Positions 11,580-25,926 are shown, counted from the stretch's first letter. The stretch: DNA of 64,000 nucleotides from Omphalotus guepiniiformis (GCA_028554645.1 JAQOOI010000022.1:1426001-1490000); one strand, 5' to 3'. The notes: generated by a model from the letters alone, not told the origin. Numbers and translations: made by a program.

Positions 11580-13723
11580 ATGACAATTCACCCGAACCAA
11601 GAACTACAAGCACGCCTACTTTCTTCTGTAGATGAGTTTCTGCAGACCCGGGAGGGCTCTAGCATCTATGGCTTTGATGCTCGCTGGTCTCAGCTACAGG
11701 AAGACGTCGTTTCGGGCATTCAGGATGACAGCTTAACAGAAGACACCGTACTGCTGGCTTACGAGGTTGCTGGCTCTCTGGAAATTCTATGTGAAGAGCT
11801 CAATGCATTGGATCTTTTTGAACGAAGTTGGTCTGACTCCTTCACTATTCGAGATAATGATGTTGTTGATGCAAGCACTTTCCCCGTTGAGTCTGACGAA
11901 CTGGACGAAACTCCAATATCTCCTGCGCCTTTTGTGAAACATACATATGACTGGCTGCTGCAGAACTTACATAACCCTTATCCCTCGAACGCTATTCGCG
12001 ACGAGATCTGTGCTGCCACTGGCTCTCAACGAAAATTCATCGATACCTGGTTTATCGAGGCTCGCAAGCGAATTGGCTGGAACGATCTACGGAAAAAAGA
12101 AGGGTGGTTCCGTACTCGCAAGGAGATGGTGGATGCCGCCACGCGTCATTTCGTACAGCCAGACGATAGGAGACCATTGTTACCCCAGCAGGAGCTCGAG
12201 TTCGTCATGATCGAGGATCGGGCAGCGAGAATGTATGGAGAAAAGTTGATGCCAAGTCAGCTAGTGATAAAGCTGGCTGATGCAGTGAAAGATATGACAC
12301 CCGAATTAAAGGCTCAAGCGATGGAAACGAAGAGACAGGAGAGGCTGAAGCGACGCCGCGTTGTTTCTCGAGCTACCATTGACGGAGCTACTCGAGAGGG
12401 AAGCGAAGGTGCTGATGTCAGTCAGTGTTCGTCCGCCCACAAACGTTGCGCCAGCGAAGAAGCGGAGGATGACTCTCCAGACGAACCATCGAATAAACGC
12501 TCAAGGTTCGCCTTTTTATTTGTAGGCTAGCCTACTCTACTTATTATATTCTCTCAAGAGTTGACCGCGACGCCAACGATACACGATCTACACCTTCAAG
12601 ACCTAGTACTCCCTGGACGTCCTCGTCGACAGTATCTCCTTCACGAAAAAGACGGTTGTCGGAATCTGACAGCTCTTCAAGCATAAAGCGCCCGCGTCAT
12701 GACCTTGCCTCCGCTGGCCTGCGCTCTGTGTCTGACCCGAGTCCTGCCCCTCCTGTCATCCTCGAGTCCTTCCCTGACCTCGATAAATGGTTCTCCAAGA
12801 TTGTCGGGACCGAGCTTGCAACAGAGCCTCTCGAGTCTGTTTTGGGCTTGCAGGAGGGTGGTGGATCTTTGGCCTTAGATGGAGGTTTGTGGGGCAATTC
12901 CGCTTCAAATGTTCCTGTGGGCCAAGGTGCTGATTCCGCTCCGGCGTCGATTCCACGCAAATTATCTCTGGATGTCTCCCAAGCGGACCTGTTTACATTT
13001 AATACGGAGACATTAGAACTAACTACCCCAGAATTATGCCCCTCCTCGTCTTTGTCAGATGAAGAATCGGATAGCTTATTTGGATCCGAGGAAGGAAAAA
13101 GTACCCGTAAGTTCTCAATTTGACTTCATTCGGGTTCGGTGTGTTGATTCTGTCAATTTTTAGCTGTTACGCCTAACTCTCAACCACTTGCCTTGGCCAC
13201 ATTCGCAGACAAGGCAGCAATTTCACCCGTAGAGGCTCAGCTTGATTCCGCTTCGGTATCAATTGCAAACATTGACGAGAGTTTCGACTTCACAACCTTC
13301 AACCCGTCGTCTTTTGGGCTGCCTTCTATTGACATACCTGCGCTCGATTCTAATTTAACCACGAACGCAGACTTCGCCGCCATGCTGGGTAATCTTGCAT
13401 CGTGGCCTTCTGTAAATAATACGGCGGAGATTAGTGACTCAGCTGGGCATGTGCTAGATTCCTACGCTCAGCCGGCCTGGCAATTCCCCCAGCAAGTGCA
13501 GCAGGGTACAGAGCCGGTCACACCGCAAAGCATCATGTCTGGCGTATATGCCACTGATGGTTCTGTGCTCCCGTCTGGTGGTCTATTTGACTGCACTGCC
13601 CCAGGAGGCCAACATTCATCACAGCAGAACCTGATTCTGGGGGCCTTGCAGTGGCAGGCCACTGCTGGCAAGCATCTGTCTATGGTCATGCCACATCTGG
13701 GATTGAATCAGTTTGTGTACTAG
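11580..13723 (+). CDS. HD1 homeodomain mating-type transcription factor
   Basis: Three exons (11580-12505, 12559-13106, 13164-13723) give 677 residues. The N-terminal ~110 residues are helical and acidic, the expected dimerisation region. The TALE-type homeodomain (about 115-170) shows FVKHTYDWLLQNL, the three-residue TALE loop HNPYPS, and helix 3 DTWFIEARKRIGW. The invariant Asn of WFxNxR is Glu here (codon GAG at 12057-12059). Basic clusters after it (KRQERLKRRRV, KRSR, SRKRRLS) look like nuclear signals. The long C-terminal half is Ser/Pro/acidic and likely carries the activation region; HD1 usually contributes activation and nuclear import. TALE type and pairing with HD2 make the call firm. 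Confidence 0.93.
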
Positions 13724-14525
13724 TGAGCTCCGCTCTTTAAACAACGATCGTTCGACCTTAGTAACAGAAAGGTTTCCTCTGCAGATCAAGTTAATACTCA
13801 ACAAATGCCACACACAACCAAACTTATCATTATTGTCATGCCTACTCCGTTTCTCTATGTTGCTTGCATCTTCGTTCACATTGCATCTTCTTTCATCATC
13901 TTACTTCGCATCTCATTCGCACATCTCATTATGGTTTTCTAATCCTCGCTTTGTATCCTTATTGCTATCCTATTGCTACCGTGCGCATTTACATTTTGCC
14001 ACATGCCATGATTTTATGATCTGGTCACGTATGCTGGTTTCTTGATGTTGTCTATCTTATAGCTGTCCTTTGCTATCATCTTGCTTTCCCGTCTACTATG
14101 TACCAACTACAGAATGTACAGAATAGAATACTTAATATCAATTTTACAAGCAGTTTCCTGTGCGATGCACGAACGAAGCCAACCGCAGCCGACCTTAGTT
14201 GGCCGCGTTCGGCTTGGCTTGCAGCAACCAACGAGAAGACATAGACATAGAGAGTTTATCATACAGAGACAAATGGGACAAAAGGATATCGGGCTATAGC
14301 GATATGATGATGATTTGGCTTCTAGCTTATGTAAGTGCTTGAGCAACGTCCACTGCAAGTAAAGGGAAAACTATGTGCAATCTAAGACAGCCAAACTCTA
14401 AGCTGACTGCTGAAGGTACCAATATCACTTTAATATCATCCCGGTATCTGTCTATATCAAAAAGTCTGAATGCCAGGGCTACAAGATGCCTTGACAGAGA
14501 AGAGGCTTGTCTTTTAATCATTCTC
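13724..14525. other. Interval between convergent HD1 and TYR1
   Basis: About 0.8 kb of mostly AT/T-rich 3' flanking sequence. A weak imperfect hairpin (aagccaa...ttggctt, 14177-14220) is present. No gene supported. In relatives the mitochondrial intermediate peptidase gene often sits next to the HD genes; it is not here. Confidence 0.5.
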
Positions 14526-16305
14526 CTACTGACCATTTTTCAATTCGCTCGCCATAACAGCTTTGATCATTTCGCTCCCTAATACACCCGCCTCCTCAAA
14601 GCGGCCCTCAAAGAATTCCCTGGTTTCACTAAACCGTTTCTTGTAGACCTCAAAACTTGCGAACTTGACGCACTGACTCCAGCCTCGCGCAGCGACCACA
14701 AACTCGAGATCATCAGAGCGATGCCAAGTATCGTAGATAGCAGAGTGTATGGCAGAGTCGAGGAGAGAGGGTGAAAGGAAGAGGTGCTCGGCAACACCAA
14801 GGAAGAGACGAAAGAGGGGTGTTGCAGCCAGGTCAAGATGGTCGAAAGGATTGATGTCGAGTTTTGCCCAACAGTCCACCATTGCGAGAAGGGATAGATG
14901 TGAGTTGGGCTGATAACGGGGGGTGTCTGGTGCTGCGATGGAACCATCGGATGACGTCCTGCCGTGGGCAGGTGTCGCTGGAGGTGTTTTTCGGCCAAGG
15001 CTAAACTTGTCCAAAATCTCTTGTGATAACAAGATTGGCTTTCGAGGTTTTCTGTTTTCACCAAAAACAGTGTCCCTCGCCCATTCTATCCGTTTCCGTA
15101 GCTTCATTTCACTCTCGGAATGCGCGGATCCACCCGTGCCGGCTTCGAGCATTAGTTTGAATAATTCTGTAGCACTCTGTGTGTACTGGTTGATCTGTTC
15201 GCGTGCTTTAGGATTGAGGATAGCAAGGCCGGCGTATACATGCCATGCGTTGCTGTATATGCGAAGTGTCAAGTTCACTTTCACCGTTTCCATCCCGCCG
15301 ACGTAGAGCCCTTGCTCCCAGGGGTAGGAGCGGGCAGATGCCCAAGCTGTTCCCATACTGGTCACATGTGTTAGTAATCTCAATACCATGGTCGACACTA
15401 GGAGTTCCATAAATAAAACGTACCTCAAGAACGCGGCATGTGTGACAGCCTGCGTATTGGCGGTTACGAGGTCGTGCTCCTCATACGACAAGTACACATA
15501 ACGCGACCCAAAGGAGCGAAATATCTCTTCAACAAAATGAAGAGCATCATCCGAACCACGGTGCTGGATGAGAATCTATATCGGAGCTAAGCAGATCAGG
15601 GTTTCGTCGTTGAGCACTATGTACGTACCAAAGGCTGCCCTAGGGGAGACACAGTCGGACCATGAAGCGAATGGCACGAAACTATCTGCGTATCTTGAGG
15701 TAAATGCTTCTCGAAAGCGTCTTTTTCGGGTGCTTTTACGGACGTTTGGCCGGCCACAATCGCGTTCAGTTTCGTGGCTGCAGGTCGAAAACAAAAGGTG
15801 GACGTGTAAGCGACTCTGCATCGAATTGCAGCTCTGTTTGCAAACTTGGAAGCCACTCGCAGGCAGAGAAGGATGCTTACAAGGGCCATATTCAGCAACA
15901 ACACGATCGATGAACTCTGCTTCTACAGAGTACATCATAAAGTCCGAAGAGCGAGCGACAGCATGGCCATCTTTGAAGACCGTAACGCCAGGGACATCTG
16001 TGATAAGGGGCTACAATCAGCAAACCCCTCTAAGCTGAGAGGAGATTCAGTCTGACTCGAGTAGGTTTCCTTCAGTTGTTCATACTTGTCGGCTCTGTCA
16101 CAAACGTAGATTCTGTTATTCCCCATTAAGAGTCAGCTTTGAGTTCTAGATGATTAGAGATTCGCCAACTTGACCTGACTTACTTCTTCCAACCAGCCTT
16201 GGACAACAAATTTGCGTACATTTTGCCCATTGCACCCATCCCAATGAGCCCCAGAGTGGGCTGTTTCTCGATGGGATCATCTGGACTCGGTTTTGCGGGG
16301 GACAT
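14526..16305 (-). CDS. TYR1: Prephenate dehydrogenase (NADP+), tyrosine biosynthesis
   Basis: Oxidatively decarboxylates prephenate to 4-hydroxyphenylpyruvate in the cytosol. Six exons (16184-16305, 16057-16112, 15881-15997, 15629-15777, 15424-15575, 14526-15357) give 475 residues, all introns GT-AG. The Rossmann fold begins LGLIGMGAMGKMYANLL. The fungal TYR1 signatures follow: VTVFKDGHAVARSSDF, MMYSVEAEFIDRVVAEYG, AIVAGQTSVKAPEKDAF, IVSCHSLHGPTVSPLGQPL and LIQHRGSDDALHF. ETVKVNLTLRIYSNAWHVY and AGLAILNPKAREQI mark the helical dimerisation domain. A short Ser/Thr/Pro insert precedes the C-terminal helices. It ends about 0.8 kb from HD1, convergent with it. Confidence 0.93.
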
Positions 16306-16552
16306 GCCAGTAGGTAGGGCAGATAGGTAACATCGTATCGCATTCAAAACGTACAACTGTTATAAAGGGTTTCGGAACTTACTTATGTAATGCGACCAAA
16401 AGTTAGTCGGAGTTCCGAGTCACCAAACTCAGAGATTGTTACTTGGATGACTCGGAGAGTTTAGCTCTGAGATTGTTCTCTGACCTGTGGTTCCGATTTA
16501 CGAGATTAACAAGGTAATTCTATGATACATGAGTAGCCAAATATGCATATAA

Positions 16553-18170
16553 TTAGAGAATATCTCTTGCTCTCTGTTTGCCTTTTGAATCCGCTTCTAA
16601 CGCGCGAAGGAGTCGATTCAGAATCTCTCCTTGAGCTTCTACAGAGACACGTAGCTCCGCGATCTGTTTACTAAGTTCTGTTTGATTCTGGGCAAGCTTG
16701 AGGTTGGTTAGATCGCGCTCAGGAGGAAACGTTGCGTGCCGTTGTTCCATAGGTGAATCTAGATCGTGGTCGCCTTCGTCTTGCTGTTGTCTTTGCTATA
16801 TCAAAATCAGCGTCGGCCAAAGGTAGTTACAAGGAGAATGAGGGAACCTTTGATGCCATTTTTTCCCAAACAATACTGAACTCTCGGCCTAGCACGAAGC
16901 TAGGAAGTGCAATGAGAAGCAACCCAAAGACCAGCAAAGGTAATGTCACTAAGCGTCCAAGAAATGAACGCGGAGTGATTTCTCCATATCCTACGGTGGT
17001 TATAGCTAATTCGAGATTAGCTGAATACCTGAATCGGAAGTGATTATACGTACTGACTAACACGAACCTGGGAAGGACATGTCAAGAACACTCCACTATC
17101 GGTATGACTTGGACTTACCAAGCGGCAGCGGGAATAGACTGTAGTTTCCATGAGAAAGAAAAAAGCACATACAGAAAATTGAACGAACCGCGAATTGCGT
17201 AGGGTCACCATCCGAGTTTATGAAAGTTTCTAGTGTCGTATCCCATGTCCCTCGTTCAGCAAAATACCTTCACAGTATCCGTGCGTTAGAGCAGAGACGA
17301 AGAAGGTTCAATGAGCCAACTGACAGAAGAGTGCTAAAGACAGTCAAGACCATGACTACGAAGAATCCGATCGCCAAAAGAGCATGCTGAGATCTTCGCA
17401 CAGATAGGTACATGACTTCGATAGTACTTGACATTAGGGTATGAGCCAGAAGCTTTGGGAGAAAAAGGTGACAAGACACACAGCAGGATGGTATGATTAT
17501 ATCGGAACGGCCTAAAAACACGGAGTAACCTGAACATCCGCAGAATGGAGAAGCGAAAGAACACGGCCTGAGACGCAGGAGGTAAGAAATGGCATAGCAG
17601 ATCATGAGTTTAACGCACTGTGTCTTGCTGTAACATGATTTCAATGTAGTATGGCAAAACCGATAGTAAATCTATCACACCAAAGAAGGCTAAGAGAGTA
17701 CAGAGTTAGTTGTATTCCCACAAAGAAGCAAGATGAGACCTACAAATCATCCATCCCAAGAACGACTTCCACGATGAGCTCCACGCAACGCAGCGAGCAA
17801 TGTATTCCACAGTGAATAACGCTACTAGTGTGGTCTCTAACCCGAACCACACCTGCGGGCTGATCGTATGAAAAGCAGGCACTGTCTCCAGTACAGTGAC
17901 CACCGCCGAAATGAGAATGAAGAATGTCATGAGGAAATGAATAAGAAAAGCGCCAACAGAAGAGCTCGGTTGTTCCAGCAACGCATAAAGATCTCGCTTC
18001 CAGGGTGGATGGATTCCAGACAATTCAGCCTCGTCATAACTCCGAGTTTGAGTGAAGATTTCGGATATACGCTGTGATGCAGGAGTTTTGGGTGCATCTT
18101 CCGTCAAGAACAATGAAAGTCGAGACGATGTAGACGCTCGTACTTGAGACAATTCAATGCCTGAAGACAT
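16553..18170 (-). CDS. Voltage-gated potassium channel (Kv-like)
   Basis: Nine exons. After a cytosolic N-terminus (MSSGIELSQV) the first helix is FLIHFLMTFFILISAVVTVLE, then QVWFGLETTLVALFTVEYIAR. The voltage-sensing S4 is RFSILRMFRLLRVFRPFRYN with Arg at about every third position. S5 is ALLAIGFFVVMVLTVFSTLL. The pore helix and filter read SIPAAAWFVLVTITTVGYGE, with TVGYG as the K+ selectivity filter, followed by S6 (LVTLPLLVFGLLLIALPSF). A C-terminal coiled coil (TNLKLAQNQTELSKQIAELR) may tetramerise the channel. The pore helix is encoded by two microexons of 20 nt (17119-17138) and 14 nt (17054-17067). The start is the Met before SSGIELS; an in-frame upstream Met at 18290 is less likely. 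Fungal Kv-type channels are poorly studied; a plasma-membrane role is inferred. Confidence 0.9.
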
Positions 18171-18427
18171 TGAAATGTGAAGCTTTGAAGGCTGGCTACG
18201 ATCACATGACCCGTGTCCAAGCAGTAAAACAAACTCCCAATTCGTGATCCATTTGACGCGCCCGAATCTGACATACACGAAGGCTTGCAACGATACATAT
18301 TGGTACGCATCTCATTCTACCATCCTTCACTGCTGTGCTATTGCTTGCAAACCTGGGCCAATGAACAAACTCGATCTCTATTTCCCTATCTACCAGTACG
18401 ATGAAGTCTACCTAGTTCCGTCTCTTC

Positions 18428-19973
<1,546 letters not shown>

Positions 19974-20144
19974 GGTGGACTGAAGATAAGTACAGGACAT
20001 ACATTCTGATCTATCAACAAATGCTGAACAGTGCGTTTGTCAGCCTAGCAATTGCTCTTCCCAGCAGCAGGGACTCGTGATTCATTTTCTGAGAATACCA
20101 CACGATGACGTCACGAGCATACCTATTCAGAATCAACATCCATT

Positions 20145-21299
20145 ATGTCTCTTCCTCAACAGTTACTGGATCAGCTCAGAAAGATTGACCAAAGCACAGA
20201 ATTCACTGGACGGGTTGGAGGAAAGGTTCGATCCTCAAATGGAAATTTGTACTTTGCGAAAATTGGTTCGCCAGGAGAGCAGGAGCAGTATGTGGGAGAG
20301 GCAGAGTCACTGAATGAAATCGGAATCGGGGCACCAGGACTAGCTCTGCGCATACTATCTTCGGGTGTATTGGAGAATGGAAAACCGTTCTTCATTTCGG
20401 AGTACAAGGACATGGGCATGCTTTCTGACAAGGCTGCCACGGTCCTCGGTAAGCGCCTTGCGACGGAGCTGCACCGGTACAAGAGTCAACATGGATTCGG
20501 GTTCCATGTACCGACATACTGTGGCGCAACCAGGATGGAGAACGGCTGGTACGAGAGCTGGGAGAAATGCTATGATGCTATGATTGGAGATCTGATTAGC
20601 AAGTTGAAAAAGAAGGGACGATACGATGAGTTATGCAGAAAGGGGGAAACGGTCAGAGAAAGGTGGGTATGCACATAAGGAAACGGGGGTTGCGACTCAA
20701 TATATAAATCCAGAGTCATCCCTAAGCTGCTAGGTATGATCTCCTACGCCGTCTTCGTACATAGTGCATTTAGGTGAAAACTGATTAGGCCCGCTGGTGA
20801 TCGAGCCTGTACTCTTACATGGAGACCTCTGGGTAAAGTAGTGCCATGCTCATTGACTCTTTGCTTCTAACAGATTGGCAGAGCGGAAACACGGGCATTG
20901 ATCGTGCGACTGGAGAACCGGTCATCTTTGACCCATCTTCTTTCTTTGGTCACAATGAAGCTGAGTGAGTCTCAAGTGTAAAAGTGATTTCGTCTATGCT
21001 CACCCAAGGACCGAACTATCAGCTTAGCCATAGCGAGAATCTTTGGAGGCATTCCTCGCGCATTTTTCACAGAGTACCATAGCCATCTTCCAAGAACTGA
21101 GCCCACGGACCAGTATGAATTGCGTGGTCATCTGTACGAACTATTTCACTATTTGAATCATACCGTGTTGTTTGGGGTAAGAGGTCGCTTCTCGGTCCTT
21201 GATGGAAAGACGAGGCTGATATCACTGGTCAATTAGGGCGGCGGTTACGAGTCAAGCGCAATGGGGAAGATGGATATTCTTCTGAAGGCAAACCTGTAG
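20145..21299 (+). CDS. Fructosamine/ketosamine-3-kinase family protein
   Basis: Deglycation-repair kinase family acting on sugar-modified lysines. Six exons (20145-20662, 20714-20733, 20789-20832, 20882-20964, 21023-21176, 21237-21299) give 293 residues, a multiple of three. N-lobe: NLYFAKIGSPGEQEQYVGEA with the ATP-site Lys and the following Glu (AESLNEIG). Hinge: FFISEYKDMG. Catalytic loop: LLHGDLWSGN. Metal-binding loop: VIFDPSSFFGHNEADLA. The conserved tail includes HLYELFHYLNHTVLFGGGY, ending near SAMGKMDILLK. Length and motif order match the family. The substrate in this organism is not shown by the sequence. Confidence 0.92.
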
Positions 21300-21613
21300 T
21301 CTGTGTAGAATATTTGTGCGCCACTGCTGTGTAGTAATAGAAAGTAAATACAAGAGTCACGCTAGGGTTTAGCAGTGGTTCAACAACAATCAACAACTCC
21401 GCTGAATAATTGCAATTTGTAACTTCGTCTTCAACGTCCAATTGAAGTCGGTCCTTGTTGTCTCTGCTCTTCTCGTCGCACCGTACATTCTACGGCGACA
21501 CAACCATAGCGACAGACTTTAACAGTCTCAGGAGAAATCAGGATTGGCGCTATAGCGCTTGACGGTCGCTCCCAGAACCCCGCGTCTAATAGTTGTCGTG
21601 TTGGCCTTAGACC
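21300..21613. other. RPB2 promoter region
   Basis: About 310 bp between FN3K and RPB2. No TATA box or gene seen. Confidence 0.5.
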
Positions 21614-24600
21614 ATGAGTCAAGGTATCTACCATGTAGTTTTTGCAGAATGAACTGAAACAAACTAGTTATGTTGAGAAATTGATGGTCCCCAAGATTTT
21701 TATTCCTACGATGACCCCGGCTATGGCATGGAGGACGAGGAAGATGACGAGTACAGAGAGATAACTCAGGAAGATTGTTGGACAGTTATCTCTAGCTTCT
21801 TTGAACAGAAGGGTCTTGTCCGACAGCAGCTCGACTCCTTCGATGAGTTTGTTCAGAACACTATGCAAGAGCTGGTTGACGAAAACTCGGACTTGATCTT
21901 GGACCAAGCCGACCAACATACTGGGCACGACACGGACATGACTCGAAGATACGAGATCAAGTTTGGGCAGATTTATCTTTCGCGACCGACAGTAACTGAG
22001 GCCGACGGCTCGGTGGTGCCAGTGTTTCCCCAGGAGGCGCGTTTGAGGAACTTGACGTACTCTGCTCCTCTGTATATTGAAATGAAGAAAAGAGTGTTGG
22101 TTGGGAGAGAGGATCCGGAGGGTGCAGCGGGAGACATATCCTGGGAGACAGAGAATGATGGAGGGGCAGAAGATTCGACGAAAGTCTGGATTGGCAAGGT
22201 GAGTTCTCTCTCGTTCATGTCAACCTCCTTATTTAGCTCGCGCTTTTAGGTTCCAATCATGCTTCGTTCCACGTTCTGTATATTGCGAGGGCTGCAAGAC
22301 CAGGATCTGTACGACTTGAACGAATGTCCTTACGACTCCGGGGGATACTTCATTATTAATGGTTCTGAGAAAGTGCTCATTGCGCAGGAACGTATGGCTA
22401 CGAATCACGTCTACGTTTTTGCCAAAGCTCAGCCGTCGCCGATCAACTTCTTGGCTGAGATTCGTAGTGCGGTTGAAAAGGGTGGAAAGACTATCAGTCA
22501 ATTTCAGGTTAAGATGTTCCACCGGAACCAGGAACGTTCCGTGAGTCTTTCTCTTTTCCATCGGCTTGCTTTAGTTGAAAGCCTTCGTGCCTTTAGCTGG
22601 GGAACGTCATGAAAGCAACCATCCCTTATATTAAAGTCGACATTCCGATTTGGGTGGTCTTCCGTGGTCTTGGTGTCATCTCTGATCGTGACATTCTGGA
22701 GCACATATGCTACGATATGCAGGATGCACAAATGCTTGAGATGTTGAAGCCCTGTATAGACGATGGTTTTGTTATTCAAGATCGCGAGGTTGCGCTCGAT
22801 TTCATTGGCAATCGTGGAACAACCACCGGTCTCTCGAGGGAACGACGTATTCGTTACGCTCAGGAAATTCTGCAGAAGGAAATGCTGCCGCATGTTTCGA
22901 TGGCAGAAGGGTCTGAGTCGAAGAAGGCGTATTTCTTTGGGTATATGATCCATCGGTTACTCCTTGCCGCATTGGAGCGACGGGAGCTGGACGATCGTGA
23001 TCATTTTGGAAAGAAGCGACTGGATTTGGCTGGTCCTCTCTTAGCCAATCTGTTCAGAATGTTATTCCGGAAACTGACTAAAGACGTGTACCGTTACATG
23101 CAGAAGGTACGCCTTAAACCGTTATGTTGTCGGAATAGTCTAACGATGCAATGTTCACATCCAGTGTGTTGAAACCCATAAGGAGTTCAACCTCGCATTA
23201 GCGGTCAAACACCAAACCATCACTAATGGTCTAAAATATTCTCTCGCCACCGGTAATTGGGGCGACCAAAAGAAGTCAATGTCGTCTAAGGCAGGCGTAT
23301 CTCAAGTGCTGAACCGCTACACCTATGCGTCAACATTGTCCCATCTACGTCGTTGCAATACGCCATTGGGAAGAGAGGGAAAGATAGCCAAGCCACGCCA
23401 ACTTCATAACACACATTGGGGTATGGTCTGTCCTGCCGAGACACCGGAAGGTCAGGCTTGTGGTCTTGTCAAGAATTTGGCTCTTATGGCGTGTATCTCT
23501 GTCGGGTCATACTCGGCACCCGTCATCGAGTTCTTGGAGGAGTGGGGTCTTGAGTCGCTTGAAGAGAACGCACACTCCACCAATCCCACGACGAAAGTCT
23601 TCGTGAACGGTGTGTGGATGGGTGTCCACCGCGATCCTGCAAACCTGGTCAAAACAATCAGGAAGCTACGAAGAAAGGACGATATCAGTCCTGAGGTATC
23701 TGTGGTGCGGGATATTCGAGAGAAGGAGCTGCGACTATATACCGACGCTGGTCGTGTCTGCCGGCCGTTGTTCATCGTCGAAAACCAACAGCTAGTTCTC
23801 CAGAAAAAGCACATAAAGTGGCTCACTAATGGCCAAAACGACGAAGGCTCAGAGTTCAAGTGGGAGCATCTTGTCAAAAATGGCATTATTGAACTGCTGG
23901 ATGCGGAGGAGGAGGAGACTGTAATGATTTCTATGACACCAGAAGATTTGGAAAATTCGCGATTGCAGTCACAGGGTGTTGATCCTCATGCAAGCAGTGA
24001 GGACTTTGATCCCGCTGCTCGTTTGAAGGCTGGTATCAATGCACATACCTGGACTCACTGTGAGATTCATCCCAGTATGATTCTTGGTATCTGTGCAAGT
24101 ATCATTCCATTTCCTGATCACAACCAGGTAATTCTAGATCTTATCGTGTTTTACTCCGTCGACTGACATATCATTTAGTCTCCTCGTAACACTTACCAGT
24201 CTGCTATGGGTAAACAAGCTATGGGAATCTACCTCACCAATTTCCTCATCCGAATGGACACTATGGCGAACATTCTTTACTACCCTCAGAAACCTCTCGC
24301 TACAACTCGGTCTATGGAGTATCTCAAGTTCCGAGAGCTACCCGCAGGACAGAACGCGATTGTTGCTATCCTGTGTTATAGTGGATATAACCAAGAAGAT
24401 TCCGTCATCATGAACCAGAGTTCAATAGACCGTGGTCTATTCCGAAGTATCTACTATCGAAGTTATATGGACTTGGAGAAGAAGAGCGGCGTTCAGCAGC
24501 TGGAGGAATTCGAGAAACCAACACGCGACAACACACTTCGTATGAAACATGGTACATATGACAAGCTCGAAGATGATGGGCTGATTGCGCCTGGTACTGG

Positions 24601-25721
24601 TGTTCGGGGTGAAGATATTATCATTGGCAAAACTGCACCCATACCCCCTGATAGTGAAGAATTGGGTCAACGGACACGCACACATACTCGACGTGATGTC
24701 TCTACACCTCTGAAGAGCACCGAGAGCGGAATCGTCGATCAGGTGCTGATTACCACAAACTCGGAGGGACAGAAGTTTGTGAAGGTCCGGGTTCGTTCAA
24801 CTCGTGTTCCCCAGATTGGTGATAAATTTGCCTCTCGTCACGGGCAAAAAGGTACAATTGGTATCACCTACCGTCAGGAAGATATGCCTTTTACTGCAGA
24901 AGGCATTGTACCCGATATCGTCATCAATCCTCACGCCATCCCGTCTCGTATGACTATCGGACATTTAGTTGAATGTCTGCTGTCGAAAGTTGCGACACTG
25001 ATTGGTAACGAGGGAGATGCCACTCCTTTCACAGATCTTACCGTAGAATCGGTGTCTATGTTCCTCAGGCAGAAAGGCTACCAATCCCGCGGACTGGAAG
25101 TCATGTACCATGGTCACACCGGGCGTAAACTTCAGGCTCAAGTATATCTCGGACCGACGTACTACCAGCGTCTCAAGCACATGGTCGACGATAAGATTCA
25201 CTCCCGTGCGAGAGGTCCTGTTCAGATTTTAACCAGACAGCCTGTTGAAGGTAGAAGTCGAGATGGTGGTTTGCGTTTCGGAGAAATGGAGCGTGACTGT
25301 ATGATATCTCACGGAATTGCTGGATTCCTCAAGGAACGACTGTTCGAAGCTAGTGATGCTTATCGCCTTCATGTTTGTGATGTGTAAGTGTTCAAGTCAG
25401 TATAGTTGACATCATCTGTACTGACCTATCCCAGCTGTGGTCTGACTGCGATAGCCAACTTGAAGAAGCAAAGCTTTGAAGTACGTGTGCTATTTGTTTC
25501 ATTCTTATAGTTATCAACTTCTTACATTGCCTCAGTGCCGTGCATGTAAAAACAAGACGGCCGTCTCTCAACTCTACATTCCTTACGCTGCTAAGCTGCT
25601 CTTCCAAGTAAGAACCACACCATACGTGTTTAGTTTCTGTCTCACCTCTTTGCAGGAACTGCAAAGTATGAACATTGCTGCCAGGCTTTACACGGTTTCT
25701 TCAGGTCGCATACGGGATTAA
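21614..25721 (+). CDS. RPB2: DNA-directed RNA polymerase II second-largest subunit
   Basis: Catalytic core subunit of nuclear RNA polymerase II. Nine exons (21614-21623, 21696-22198, 22250-22540, 22597-23106, 23165-24127, 24179-25383, 25435-25480, 25536-25607, 25656-25721) give 1221 residues, close to the usual ~1220. Landmarks in order: [84 protein letters not shown] motif (here [20 protein letters not shown]), [34 protein letters not shown], and the C-terminal zinc clamp CDVCGL...CRACKN with paired cysteines. All introns are GT-AG. Exon 1 encodes only MSQ plus one base. This is a standard phylogenetic marker and the best sequence here for placing the species. Confidence 0.98.
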
Positions 25722-25926
25722 CAATATTTGTTAAACCATTACCTAGATGATACACGGTGCCATTACTGTAAAACTTGCTTGTACGAGATAAGGAGTATGA
25801 ATGATGTACGCAATAGAAGCGGGTGTGATGAGAACGATGTCAGAATAGATTAAGAAAGCAAAGATAGTCCGTCCCGTCCTACTGCATATTTTCTAGTGAT
25901 TATTAGCTTGTAGGCGAATACTTCCA

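Noticed and set aside
14177..14220. Imperfect hairpin as a terminator between HD1 and TYR1
   Set aside because: Eukaryotic genes do not use such terminators and the pairing is weak.
14526..15497. Separate single-exon gene
   Set aside because: It is the last exons of TYR1 with the intervening intron read through.
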